Of a DNA stretch of 64,000 nucleotides, positions 50,648 through 59,439 are shown piece after piece (the first letter of the stretch is position 1; the number at the start of each line of letters is the position of its first letter). Origin of the DNA: Pseudomonas nunensis (GTDB lineage: Bacteria > Pseudomonadota > Gammaproteobacteria > Pseudomonadales > Pseudomonadaceae); assembly GCF_024296925.1 (NCBI RefSeq), contig NZ_CP101125.1, positions 4,652,501 to 4,716,500 of the forward strand, in the 5' to 3' direction. The notes below the pieces were generated by a model. That model was not told where the DNA came from. It saw only the letters and a list, made by a program, of their open reading frames with translations, and made no database searches. The position numbers were made by a program, and so were the translations under genes.

Positions 50648-50750
50648 GGTGCTTCTCCTGTCGATTGATCCAGTCAAAGTTGCCTGACAGTAAAGACCCT
50701 CCACACGGTTTAGCCACTTCTTGAAATTAGCCCTCACGCGCCAGAAGACA

Positions 50751-50769
50751 AATAGCAATAATTCTCGAT
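50751..50769 (+). promoter_or_regulatory. Fur-box-like site before the ECF sigma gene
   Basis: AATAGCAATAATTCTCGAT resembles the Fur consensus GATAATGATAATCATTATC in its central AATAATT region. It lies 46-64 bases upstream of the sigma-factor start, where Fur sites of FecI-type genes are usual. Confidence 0.45.
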
Positions 50770-50814
50770 ATCATCCGCGACTTTCTGCACCGCGCTTCGT
50801 CAAGAAGGATATCC

Positions 50815-51351
50815 ATGCCTCGCCTCACGCCCGACCCGTTGTCGGCTGACTCCTTTCGCCGGTTCTACGGGGACATCCTGCATTACCTGCGCAAACGCAC
50901 GGATAACCCCAGCGACGCGGCGGACATGACCCAGGATGTGTTCACCCAATGGCTCGACTACGGCGACCGCGCCAAGGTCGAACAACCACGGGCATTTCTG
51001 TTCCAGATGGCACGTAACCTGCTGCGCGATCACTGGCGTCGGCAGAAGGTGCGACACATCGTGCAGGCCCATCACGAGGAAGACCCGGAACCCGTTTCCG
51101 AAGACCAGCATGACCCGTTGGCCGGCGCCCAACGCCTGCAACGTCTGGAGCAACTTAAAGGTGTTCTCGCCGAACTCTCGCCGCGCCGTCGAGAAGCCCT
51201 TATGCTGCACCGCTTTGAAGGCCTGAGTCAGGCACAGATTGCCGAGCGCATGGGCATTTCCCTGAGCATGGTGGAAAAGCACATCGCCTTTGCCCTGTTG
51301 CATTGCAAGCAACGCCTGGACCACAACAACGGCACGGAGCAGCCAGAATGA
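50815..51351 (+). CDS. FecI-type ECF sigma factor
   Basis: 178 residues with AGAAGGAT upstream. Region 2: FRRFYGDILHYLRKRTDNPSDAADMTQDVF and PRAFLFQMARNLLRDHWRR; region 4: LSPRRREALMLHRFEGLSQAQIAERMGISLSMVEKHI. Typical of iron-starvation sigma factors that switch on a TonB-receptor gene. The stop overlaps the FecR gene start (ATGA). Confidence 0.92.
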   Translation: MPRLTPDPLSADSFRRFYGDILHYLRKRTDNPSDAADMTQDVFTQWLDYGDRAKVEQPRAFLFQMARNLLRDHWRRQKVRHIVQAHHEEDPEPVSEDQHDPLAGAQRLQRLEQLKGVLAELSPRRREALMLHRFEGLSQAQIAERMGISLSMVEKHIAFALLHCKQRLDHNNGTEQPE

Positions 51352-52307
51352 ATCCCCGACACGAGATCGACAGCGATCTGCCGGATGACGGCATCGACGC
51401 CCAGGCCGCGAGCTGGTTTGTGCGTAATCGCCAGGAAGACGGCAACGCCGATCGCCAGGCCTTCGAGCTGTGGATGAACGAGCCTGAACACGCCAAGGCC
51501 TACCGGGCGTTCGAAGAATTGTGGGCTGACCTCGCTGAACTCCAGCAACAGAACAAACCGGTGCCGCTGATTGTGCAGCGCAAACCGAATGCCTGGCGCC
51601 CGGCCCTGGCCATTGCGGCGGCGTTGGTGTGTGCGGTGCTGGCGCTCAACCTCGGCACGCCCCATGGCGTTTATCAAGAACAGATTGCGGCCCAGGCCAA
51701 AGGCGCACGCACCTTCAATCTGCCCGACGGCAGCACCTTGTCGGTCAACGCCAATACCCGGCTGCGTATCGCGTTCGACGGCCAGCAGCGGCAGATTTAT
51801 CTGGATCAAGGCCAGATCTACCTCGAAGTGGCGCCCGACAAGGAGCGCCCTCTGTGGGTGCATACCGGCGAATCGACGGTGCGGGTGGTCGGCACCGGTT
51901 TTGATGTGCGGCGCACCGACAAACAAGTTGTGGTGAGCGTCGCCCATGGCCAAGTCGCGTTTGCCCCCGACAGCAAGACGCAAACCCTGCTCGGCGCGCA
52001 GCAGCAAGCCTCGCTTGACCTGGCCAGCGGCACCCTGCAACAACAATCCCTGACTGACGGGCAAGTCGCCGACTGGCGCAGCGGCCACCTGTCGTTTCGC
52101 AATCGCGAACTCGCCAGCCTGATCGACGAGCTGAACCTTTATCGTGCGCGCCCGGTGCTGTTGGCCGAGGGAAAACTGGGGCGTTTCAAAGTCTCCGGCA
52201 ACCTCGACGTGAATGATCCCGATGCCTTGCTTAATGCACTCCCGGCGCTGCTCCCGGTGAAAACCGTCGCCCTGGCCAACGGCCAGGTCCGGATCGAAGC
52301 GCGCTGA
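51348..52307 (+). CDS. FecR-type anti-sigma/sigma regulator
   Basis: 319 residues from ATG 51348. An N-terminal cytoplasmic domain (about 12-60, AASWFVRNRQEDGNADRQAF), one membrane segment (about 83-101), then the periplasmic FecR domain (GARTFNLPDGSTLSVNANTRLRI). It passes the signal from the receptor's N-terminal domain to the sigma factor encoded just before. A terminator-like hairpin follows before the receptor gene. Confidence 0.9.
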   Translation: MNPRHEIDSDLPDDGIDAQAASWFVRNRQEDGNADRQAFELWMNEPEHAKAYRAFEELWADLAELQQQNKPVPLIVQRKPNAWRPALAIAAALVCAVLALNLGTPHGVYQEQIAAQAKGARTFNLPDGSTLSVNANTRLRIAFDGQQRQIYLDQGQIYLEVAPDKERPLWVHTGESTVRVVGTGFDVRRTDKQVVVSVAHGQVAFAPDSKTQTLLGAQQQASLDLASGTLQQQSLTDGQVADWRSGHLSFRNRELASLIDELNLYRARPVLLAEGKLGRFKVSGNLDVNDPDALLNALPALLPVKTVALANGQVRIEAR

Positions 52308-52312
52308 AAAAA

Positions 52313-52354
52313 CTCACATGAGAATATTTTGCATTCGCATGTGAGGTTTTTTTT
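52313..52354 (+). terminator. Terminator/attenuator between fecR-like and receptor genes
   Basis: CTCACATG (52313-52320) pairs with CATGTGAG (52338-52345), then GTTTTTTTT. A classical intrinsic terminator, so the receptor gene needs its own promoter, probably the FecI-type one, in 52355-52427. Confidence 0.82.
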
Positions 52355-52427
52355 GCCTGCCGCGTCTTCCTCCGGTCTGCGTTGTGTACGCAGACCTTTT
52401 TGGCCTTTTCGCCGCCTGGGGGATTCA

Positions 52428-54986
52428 ATGTTTCGCGTGTCTTCGTCCTATCCGCTCGTCTGCCTTCGCCCGACCCTGCTCGCCGCCTGCCTGTCGTTGA
52501 ACCTGCAAGCCCACGCCGAGTCGATCAGTCTGCATCTGCCGGCGCAGTCGCTGGCCACGTCGTTGAGCCAGATTGCCAGGCAGGCGAACATCCAGTTGCT
52601 GTTCGACGAAGCGCAATTGCGCAACCTCAAGGCCCCGGCCATTGATGGCGATTACAGTGCCGAAGCGGCAATCCGGCAGTTGCTCGACAACAGTCAATTC
52701 GGCCTGATCAAGATCAATCAGACCTATGTCGTGCGTCCAGAAGAACCGGTGACCAGCAGCAGCGACGGGATTCAGCTCGACGCCTTGAGCGTGATCGGCA
52801 GCGGCACCGAAGTCGATTCCAGCACCGTCGGCCGTTCGACACTGACCCAGGCCGACATCGACCGCCACCAGCCGAGCAACATCCCCAGCCTGCTGGCGAC
52901 CCTGCCCGGCGTGAGCATGGGTGGCTCGATGAAACCCGGCGGCCAGACCATCAATATCTGGGGCCTGGGCGACGCCGAGGACGTGCCGCTGACCGTGGAC
53001 GGCGCGACCAAAAGTGGCTTCGAGCGCTACCAGCAAGGCACGATTTTCATCGAGCCGGAGCTGATCAAACGCATCGAAGTGGAGAAAGGCCCGCACTCGA
53101 TGCTCACCGGCAACGGCGGTTTCGGCGGCACCGTGCATATGGAAACCAAGGACGCCCCGGACCTGTTGCAAGCGGGCCGCAACAGCGGCGCGATGATCAA
53201 GTACGGCTACGCCAGCAACGATCATCAACAGACTTACAGTGGCGCGGTGTTTGGCCGTACCGACGATGGTCGCGCCGATGCGCTGGTGTACCTGACCAAG
53301 CGCGATGGCGACGACATGAAACTCGCCGGCACCCCGCCGGACCCTGACCACAGCTACCCGATCAATCCCAAGCGCCTGCCCAACAGCGCCCAGGATCTGG
53401 ACGGTCAGTTGCTCAAATTCAATCTGCACCTCAATGATGAACACAGCGTCGGCCTGTCGTATTCGCGCTCCCAAAGCGAGCGCTGGACGCCCTTCTCGTC
53501 CGCCAGCTACCCGACGCCGCCAACCCAGTCGAATATCAAACAGTACGGTTACGAAAATGCCTTGCGGCGTTTTCTGGCCAACCGCGAAACCATCGACACC
53601 ACCTGGTCCACCAAGTACCAGTACCAGCCGCTGGACAACCGCTTGATCGACTTCAAGCTCAGCTACTCGGAGTCCAACACCGACCAGACCGACGAGCGCG
53701 ATGCCACGGCGTTTTTCCAGACCGCAACCGGTGGGCGCAAGATGGACACCGCCTATAAGGACCGGATTGTCGAGGCGAGCAACATCAGCCTGTTCGACAC
53801 CGGCGTCCTGGCGCACGCGGTGACCAGCGGCATCCAGATCCGCAAGCACAGCCGCGACACCGAGATGTGGATGCCGGGCAAGACCTACGACGTGCCGAAG
53901 TACAACTACGGCTATTTCCAGCCGAGCTTCATGCCCCAGGGCAAAGTCGATACCCACAGTGCTTACCTGCAAGACGCGATCACGTTGGGCGACTTCACCC
54001 TCACGCCGTCCGTGCGCTATGACCATGTGCGTAACCGTGGCGAGGCCAACGATGCGCCGTATTACAACAACCCGGACCCATCGTTCGGCCATGATTACAG
54101 CGACCGCACCTACACCGGCTGGTCGCCACGGCTATCGGCGTTCTGGCGGGTCACGCCGGACGTCGGGTTCTTCGTCGACTACAGCAAGACCTGGCGCGCG
54201 CCGGTGATCGACGAGCAGTACGAAGTCCAGGGACTCGGCAGCCGCACCGCCACCAGCGTCGACCTTGATCCGGAACGCATCACTGGTTGGCGCGCCGGTA
54301 ACATCAGCAACTTCGTCAACGTGTTCCAGGACCACGACAACGTACAAATCCGCACCACGTTGTTCCGCAATAAGATCGACGACGAGATCTTCAAGGCTAC
54401 TGGCGTCGGCTGCGAAAACCAGGCGATCAAGGGCGGCACCATCGCCTCTGACTGCCAGGGCTCGGGGCCGATGGGCAACTACCGCAATATCGGCGGGTTG
54501 ACGATCAAGGGCTTCGAAGTGGAAAGTTTCTACGACTCGACGTACCTGTTCGGCTCGCTGTCCTACTCGTGGATGACCGGCAAACACGAAGGCGCCTACA
54601 CCAATCCTTGGGGCCCGGACGTTTGGGTGCGCGACGTACCGCCGCCGAAGTGGATCGCCGTAGTAGGCGTGAAGATTCCGAGTTGGGATGCGCAGGTTGG
54701 TTGGCAGGGTGAGTTTGTGCGCAAGTCCGACCGCTTGCCGAGTGACAACTATGGGTCGGGCAAAAATACGGTGGGTGATGTGTTTTACGACCAGTACGCC
54801 AACGATCGCTACAACGTGCAGGGGTTGTTTGCGAATTGGAAACCGCAGCAGGCTTACCTGAAAGGGACTGAAGTGAATCTGACTGTCGATAACCTGTTCA
54901 ATGAGGATTATCGACCGGCGTTGAGTGGGGATCGGGCGTATAGCCAGGGGAGGAATGCCAAGGTGAGTGTGACGCGGTTCTTCTGA
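52428..54986 (+). CDS. TonB-dependent receptor with signalling domain, haem-receptor (HasR)-like
   Basis: 852 residues from ATG 52428. Signal peptide ends near residue 29 (AHA/ESIS); STN signalling domain (about 30-100, SLATSLSQIARQANIQLLFD), TonB-box region, plug (IWGLGDAEDVPLTVDGATKS) and a 22-strand barrel ending SVTRFF. The stretch YSKTWRAPVIDEQYEVQG is like the FRAP region of haem/haemoglobin receptors, and the sigma/anti-sigma pair upstream fits HasI/HasS. No hasA haemophore gene follows; instead a REP pair and an unrelated gene. Siderophore uptake is the alternative. Confidence 0.83.
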   Translation: MFRVSSSYPLVCLRPTLLAACLSLNLQAHAESISLHLPAQSLATSLSQIARQANIQLLFDEAQLRNLKAPAIDGDYSAEAAIRQLLDNSQFGLIKINQTYVVRPEEPVTSSSDGIQLDALSVIGSGTEVDSSTVGRSTLTQADIDRHQPSNIPSLLATLPGVSMGGSMKPGGQTINIWGLGDAEDVPLTVDGATKSGFERYQQGTIFIEPELIKRIEVEKGPHSMLTGNGGFGGTVHMETKDAPDLLQAGRNSGAMIKYGYASNDHQQTYSGAVFGRTDDGRADALVYLTKRDGDDMKLAGTPPDPDHSYPINPKRLPNSAQDLDGQLLKFNLHLNDEHSVGLSYSRSQSERWTPFSSASYPTPPTQSNIKQYGYENALRRFLANRETIDTTWSTKYQYQPLDNRLIDFKLSYSESNTDQTDERDATAFFQTATGGRKMDTAYKDRIVEASNISLFDTGVLAHAVTSGIQIRKHSRDTEMWMPGKTYDVPKYNYGYFQPSFMPQGKVDTHSAYLQDAITLGDFTLTPSVRYDHVRNRGEANDAPYYNNPDPSFGHDYSDRTYTGWSPRLSAFWRVTPDVGFFVDYSKTWRAPVIDEQYEVQGLGSRTATSVDLDPERITGWRAGNISNFVNVFQDHDNVQIRTTLFRNKIDDEIFKATGVGCENQAIKGGTIASDCQGSGPMGNYRNIGGLTIKGFEVESFYDSTYLFGSLSYSWMTGKHEGAYTNPWGPDVWVRDVPPPKWIAVVGVKIPSWDAQVGWQGEFVRKSDRLPSDNYGSGKNTVGDVFYDQYANDRYNVQGLFANWKPQQAYLKGTEVNLTVDNLFNEDYRPALSGDRAYSQGRNAKVSVTRFF

Positions 54987-55013
54987 TCCAGAATAGATGT
55001 CGCCTGGCCTGGC

Positions 55014-55110
55014 GCCTTCGCGAGCAAGCCCGCTCCCACAGTGGATCTCAGTGTGATCACAATTTTGTGTACACCAAAGAAACCCTGTGGGAGCGGGCTT
55101 GCTCGCGAAT
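55014..55110. repeat. REP inverted pair
   Basis: CCTTCGCGAGCAAGCCCGCT and its inverse AGCGGGCTTGCTCGCGAA, spacer of about 50 bases, just after the receptor gene. Confidence 0.9.
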
Positions 55111-55128
55111 GGGTCACCACGGTCGAAC

Positions 55129-55434
55129 CTATTTCACCGCCGTGCGCACCACCGACAATTCCGGCGCAACCACCCGCCGCTGACTCAAATACCGCATACA
55201 ACTCACCCGCAGGAACGAAGCGAAATTCACCACTTCCCCACGGTAGTCCATCACCTCTTCATACAGCTTGGCGATCAACTGGTTGGTGGTCATGCCGTCA
55301 ACTTCGGCGATTTCGCTGAGGATGTCCCAGAACTGATTTTCCAGCCGCAGGGTGGTGACCACCCCGCAGATGCGCAGCGAGCGGGAGCGCGATTCGTAGA
55401 GGATCGGATCGGCTTTGACGTAGAGCTCGCACAT
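55129..55434 (-). CDS. Ribbon-helix-helix domain protein
   Basis: 101 residues from ATG 55434 (MCELYVKADPILYESRSRS). RHH_4-type segment: SLRICGVVTTLRLENQFWDILSEIAEVDGMTTNQLIAKLYEE, followed by FASFLRVSCMRYLSQR. Small DNA-binding or ligand-binding protein of the pseudomonad RHH_4 group; target unknown. It ends close to the REP and starts 14 bases after the PfpI stop, so both may be one transcript. Confidence 0.82.
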   Translation of the reverse strand: MCELYVKADPILYESRSRSLRICGVVTTLRLENQFWDILSEIAEVDGMTTNQLIAKLYEEVMDYRGEVVNFASFLRVSCMRYLSQRRVVAPELSVVRTAVK

Positions 55435-55448
55435 GGAAACGTCCCTCG

Positions 55449-56030
55449 TTACAGCGTGATTTTGGTGCCCAGCAAACCGAGGAAACCGGCGAGCCAGCTC
55501 GGGTGCGCCGGCCAGGCTGGAGCAGTGGCCAGATTGCCTTGAACGTGGCCTTCCGTCACCGGGATATCGATGAACGTACCACCGGCCAGGCGAACTTCCG
55601 GCGCGCAGGCCGGGTAGGCGCTGCATTCGCGACCTTCGAGAATCCCCGCCGCAGCGAGCAATTGCGCACCGTGGCACACAGCGGCGATCGGCTTGCCGGC
55701 CTTGTCGAAATCTCGCACCAGCTCCAGGACTTTTTCGTTCAGGCGCAGGTACTCCGGCGCACGGCCACCGGGCACCAGCAGCGCGTCGTAGTCGGCGGCT
55801 TTTACCTTGGCGAAGTCGAAGTTCAGGGCAAACAGGTGACCGGGTTTTTCGCTGTAAGTCTGGTCGCCTTCGAAGTCATGGATCGCGGTGCGCACAGTCT
55901 GGCCGGCGCTCTTGTCCGGGCACACGGCGTGCACGGTGTGCCCGACCATCAGCAGCGCCTGGAACGGCACCATTACTTCGTAGTCTTCGACGTAATCGCC
56001 GACCAGCATCAGAATTTTCTTGGCAGCCAT
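55449..56030 (-). CDS. DJ-1/PfpI-family protein
   Basis: 193 residues from ATG 56030. The nucleophile elbow is [15 protein letters not shown], with the usual preceding acidic residue in [11 protein letters not shown]. GATase1-like PfpI fold. The C-terminal third ([22 protein letters not shown]) matches the pseudomonad subgroup. Possible glyoxalase, chaperone or protease function; undetermined. Transcribed toward the RHH gene. Confidence 0.87.
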   Translation of the reverse strand: MAAKKILMLVGDYVEDYEVMVPFQALLMVGHTVHAVCPDKSAGQTVRTAIHDFEGDQTYSEKPGHLFALNFDFAKVKAADYDALLVPGGRAPEYLRLNEKVLELVRDFDKAGKPIAAVCHGAQLLAAAGILEGRECSAYPACAPEVRLAGGTFIDIPVTEGHVQGNLATAPAWPAHPSWLAGFLGLLGTKITL

Positions 56031-56129
56031 GGGGAGGACTCCTCTGGGAATACGTGGGCGTGCAGGAGTATTCAAGGTAGTCCTTATCCGCGGGGTCGGG
56101 TAATAACCAGCTACTACGGCGTTATCGTT

Positions 56130-56213
56130 CTTCGCGAGCAAGCCCGCTCCCACAGTTGACCGTATTCCCACGGGCGACTCGGTCAACTGTGGGAGCGGGC
56201 TTGCTCGCGAAGG
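56130..56213. repeat. REP inverted pair
   Basis: CTTCGCGAGCAAGCCCGCTC and its inverse GAGCGGGCTTGCTCGCGAAG, with an inner CAGTTGACC / GGTCAACTG pair. It separates the divergent PfpI and EamA genes. Confidence 0.9.
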
Positions 56214-56321
56214 CGTCCTCAAACTGTACGGATAACTCTGCGCCTAGCTGTAACAGCGGCAAACCCAATGTTTATGGCTAGATGAACACTCTTCCCGCCA
56301 CCCTGAATCTGGTTAACCCTC

Positions 56322-57227
56322 ATGTCCTCGCGCGAAAACACCGGCATGGCCCTCGGCCTGCTTGGCGTCGTCATCTTCAGCCTCACCCTGCCCTTCACAC
56401 GGATCGTCGTGCAGGAAATCCATCCGCTGCTCAACGGTCTGGGCCGTGCGTTGTTTGCGGCGGTGCCGGCGGCGTTGTTGTTGCTGTGGCGACGCGAGAA
56501 GTGGCCGACCTGGAAACAGGTCAAAGGCCTGACGCTGGTGATCGCCGGGGTGATTCTCGGTTTCCCGGTTTTATCAGCCTGGGCCATGCAAACGTTGCCG
56601 GCGTCCCACGGTGCGCTGGTCAACGGCCTGCAACCGCTGTGCGTGGCGCTGTACGCCGCGTGGCTGTCCCATGAGCGTCCGTCGAAAGCCTTCTGGGCCT
56701 GCGCCGCGTTGGGCAGTGCGTTGGTGCTCGGTTATGCGTTGATCAGCGGCGCCGGCAGCATTCAGGCCGGCGATTTGCTGATGCTCGGGGCGATTGCCGT
56801 GGGTGGCCTGGGTTACGCCGAGGGCGGCCGGTTGGCCAAGGAAATGGGCGGTTGGCAGGTGATCTGCTGGGCGCTGGTGCTGTCGACGCCGTTGCTTATC
56901 GGCCCGGTGACGTACCTGGCGTTGCAGCATCAGGGCGAGATCTCGGCCAAGACCTGGTGGGCGTTTGGCTACGTCTCGCTGTTTTCGCAGTTCATCGGTT
57001 TTTTTGCCTGGTACGCCGGGTTGGCGATGGGCGGGATTGCACGGGTCAGTCAGATTCAGTTGCTGCAGATCTTCTTCACGATTGCGTTTTCGGCGCTGTT
57101 CTTCGGGGAACACATCGAGCCGATTACCTGGCTGTTTGCGGCCGGGGTGATTGTGACGGTGATGTTGGGGCGCAAGACGGCCATAAAACCCAATGTGGGA
57201 GCGGGCTTGCTCGCGAAGGCGGACTGA
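56322..57227 (+). CDS. EamA-family transporter with a REP-derived C-terminus
   Basis: 301 residues, ten membrane segments in two EamA halves (ALGLLGVVIFSLTLPFTRI, GALVNGLQPLCVALYAAWLS; second half GFFAWYAGLAMGGIARVSQIQ). Drug/metabolite transporter; substrate unknown. The stop lies inside the REP pair, so the last residues (about [13 protein letters not shown]) are translated REP sequence; without it the protein would end near HIEPITWLFAAGVIVTVMLGRKTA. Confidence 0.86.
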   Translation: MSSRENTGMALGLLGVVIFSLTLPFTRIVVQEIHPLLNGLGRALFAAVPAALLLLWRREKWPTWKQVKGLTLVIAGVILGFPVLSAWAMQTLPASHGALVNGLQPLCVALYAAWLSHERPSKAFWACAALGSALVLGYALISGAGSIQAGDLLMLGAIAVGGLGYAEGGRLAKEMGGWQVICWALVLSTPLLIGPVTYLALQHQGEISAKTWWAFGYVSLFSQFIGFFAWYAGLAMGGIARVSQIQLLQIFFTIAFSALFFGEHIEPITWLFAAGVIVTVMLGRKTAIKPNVGAGLLAKAD

Positions 57228-57300
57228 CAGTCAACGAAGATGTTGAATGTGATGGCCCCTTCGCGAGCAAGTCGAATCGTCGCACCGCCGCTCCCACAGG
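57192..57300. repeat. REP pair with an interrupted right arm
   Basis: Left arm AATGTGGGAGCGGGCTTGCT (57191 on). The right arm reads TTCGCGAGCAAG, then an extra 16 bases TCGAATCGTCGCACCG, then CCGCTCCCACAGG. Removing the extra bases restores a normal arm. Confidence 0.85.
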
Positions 57301-57301
57301 T

Positions 57302-58516
57302 TCAGAGTAGGCCGTCAGCCCGCAGCAATGTTTCCAGGCAATGCTCGGTGATCTGATAGAAATCCTTCAGTTCCTGAATCTTCACCAACAACTGCGCCGG
57401 GTCCACCGGTTCGGCGCGTTTTACCGCCAGGATCATTTTGTTCTTGTTGGTGTGGTCCAGTGAGATGAACTCGAACACCTTGGTCTCGTAGCCGCAGGCC
57501 TCAAGGAACAACGCGCGCAGGCTGTCGGTGACCATTTCCGCCTGCTGGCCAAGGTGCAGACCGTATTGCAACATCGGCTTGAGCAGCGCCGGGCTCTGGA
57601 TTTGCAGGCGGATCTGTTTGTGGCAGCAAGGCGAGCACATGATGATCGAGGCGCCGGAGCGAATGCCGGTGTGAATCGCGTAATCGGTGGCGATGTCACA
57701 GGCATGCAGGGCGATCATCACGTCCAGCTCGCTCGGTGCGACGCTGCGCACGTCGCCGCACTTGAACACCAACCCCGGATGTTCCAGTTTCGCCGCAGCG
57801 GCGTTGCACAGGTTGACCATCTCTTCGCGCAGCTCGACGCCAGTGACTTCGCCTTCAGCGTTCAGGGTGTTGCGCAAGTAGTCGTGGATCGCGAACGTCA
57901 GGTAGCCCTTGCCCGAACCGAAATCCGCCACCCGCACCGGTTTGTCCAGCGCCAGCGGCGAAGTGGTCAGGGCATGGCTGAAGACTTCGATGAACTTGTT
58001 GATCTGCTTCCACTTGCGCGACATCGCCGGGATCAGCTCGTGCTTGCTGTTGGTCACACCCAAGTCAGCGAGAAACGGCCGGTTCAGGTCGAGGAAGCGG
58101 TTTTTCTCGCGGTTATGCTCGGCGGACGGCACTTCGCGCAATTGCTGAGGTTTGCTCTTGAACAGCGAAGATTTGCCCTTTTTGCTGTATTCGAGCTGGG
58201 CTTCGTCAGTCAAGGACAGCAAATGCGCATTTTTAAACGACTCGGGCAGCAGCGCGGCGATGGTCGCCACGCCTTCGGTCAGCGGGAAGTTCTTGGTGAT
58301 GTCGCGGGTTTTGTAGCGATAGACGAAGGACAGACAAGGCTGATCCTTGACCGTGAGCTGCTTGATGATCAGCCGCTGCAAATCCACTTCGGCGCCGACG
58401 TACTTGGCCAGCACCAGTTTGATGAAGGCGTTGGCGTCGAGGCTGGTTTGCAGCAGGTCGATGAACTGGGCGTGGTGATCCGGCGCGAGGCTGGCGGGAG
58501 TGGCGGTAACGGACAT
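57302..58516 (-). CDS. SAM-dependent methyltransferase (Methyltransf_32 type)
   Basis: 404 residues from ATG 58516 (MSVTATPASL). The SAM-binding motif is VADFGSGKGYLTFAIHDYL at about residue 190, and a Cys-rich loop IMCSPCCHKQIRL follows at about 305, together like the METTL25/RRNAD1-type Methyltransf_32 group. Preceded by an N-terminal domain of about 170 residues without recognised motifs. Substrate unknown. Confidence 0.83.
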   Translation of the reverse strand: MSVTATPASLAPDHHAQFIDLLQTSLDANAFIKLVLAKYVGAEVDLQRLIIKQLTVKDQPCLSFVYRYKTRDITKNFPLTEGVATIAALLPESFKNAHLLSLTDEAQLEYSKKGKSSLFKSKPQQLREVPSAEHNREKNRFLDLNRPFLADLGVTNSKHELIPAMSRKWKQINKFIEVFSHALTTSPLALDKPVRVADFGSGKGYLTFAIHDYLRNTLNAEGEVTGVELREEMVNLCNAAAAKLEHPGLVFKCGDVRSVAPSELDVMIALHACDIATDYAIHTGIRSGASIIMCSPCCHKQIRLQIQSPALLKPMLQYGLHLGQQAEMVTDSLRALFLEACGYETKVFEFISLDHTNKNKMILAVKRAEPVDPAQLLVKIQELKDFYQITEHCLETLLRADGLL

Positions 58517-58611
58517 GGGCAAAACGGCCTCGGGCGGTGCAAATCGGGGAATGGCGGGTATTTTAGGGGGGATGCGGGTTTGGGACACGCTGTTATTTAC
58601 CGAACGGCGCG

Positions 58612-58764
58612 ATCTGTAGCAGCTGCCGAGCCTGCGAGGCTGCGTTCGGCTGCACAGCAGCCGTGATTCCTGCTATCTCGGCCCGTCTGAAACACCGCGT
58701 TGTCTGATTTTACGACTGCTGCGCAGCCGAACGCAGCCTCGCAGGCTCGGCAGCTGCTACAACG
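58612..58764. repeat. REP inverted pair, CAGCTGCCGAGCC type
   Basis: TGTAGCAGCTGCCGAGCCTG on the left and CAGGCTCGGCAGCTGCTACA on the right, with an inner pair TTCGGCTGC/GCAGCCGAA. It is the same family as 34935-35073, with GCCGAGCCTGCGAGG in place of GGCGAAGCC. Confidence 0.88.
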
Positions 58765-58790
58765 ACTGAGCGCTGCCAAGACTCCGGTGG

Positions 58791-59408
58791 TCAGCCCAAC
58801 ACCACCAACCGATTCGGCAACTCATTCCTCACCTGCGTCACCGGCACATGCACCTTGAGCAACTCGCCGCACGCTTCGATACAGGTCACAAAGCCCTGCA
58901 ACGTCTGCCCCTGCTTCACCTGCTGGGTGAACGCCGCGACGATCGCCTCCCAGTTCTTATTATCCAGGCGCTTGGAAATCCCTTCATCCACCAGAATTTC
59001 CACATAGCGCTCAGCCTCGCAGACAAAAATCAGCATGCCCGTACTGCCCACGGTGTGGTGCAGGTTCTGCTCCAGAAATTGTCGGCGCGCCAGGTTCGAC
59101 GCACGCCAATGGCGAACCCGGCGCGGGACCAGATGGGTGGTGACTTTGGGAATGCGGAACACCAGGCACAGCACGATAAAACTGGCCCACTGCACCAGCA
59201 ACAGGCTGTGCATGGTCAGCACGCCGGTCAGGTAATGCACGACACCCGGCACCACCAGCGCCAGCAAACTGGCCCACAGCAGTGGAATGTACGCGTAGTC
59301 GTCGGCGCGGGCCGCGAGCACGGTGACCAGTTCGGCATCGGTATCGCGCTCGACCCGGGCAATCGCCTCGGCGACTTTGCGTTGTTCGTGTTCAGTCAGT
59401 AATGCCAT
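58791..59408 (-). CDS. TPM-domain membrane protein
   Basis: 205 residues from ATG 59408. Begins MALLTEHEQRKVAEAIARVERDTDAEL, a TPM-domain start, with two membrane segments (about 44-66 and 70-88), then the TPM phosphatase/photosystem-II-repair-like end with LVDEGISKRLDNKNWEAIV. It follows the YgcG-like gene on the same strand. Probably part of the lemA operon, whose members assist envelope functions in an unknown way. Confidence 0.84.
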   Translation of the reverse strand: MALLTEHEQRKVAEAIARVERDTDAELVTVLAARADDYAYIPLLWASLLALVVPGVVHYLTGVLTMHSLLLVQWASFIVLCLVFRIPKVTTHLVPRRVRHWRASNLARRQFLEQNLHHTVGSTGMLIFVCEAERYVEILVDEGISKRLDNKNWEAIVAAFTQQVKQGQTLQGFVTCIEACGELLKVHVPVTQVRNELPNRLVVLG

Positions 59409-59439
59409 GTTTAGAAATGCCTGCTCGTTATTATTGTCA

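Noticed and set aside
52425..54092. Minus-strand open frame of 555 codons across the TonB receptor
   Set aside because: Antisense shadow of the receptor gene.
54987..55128. hasA haemophore gene after the receptor
   Set aside because: Only a REP pair and then an unrelated RHH gene on the other strand are present.
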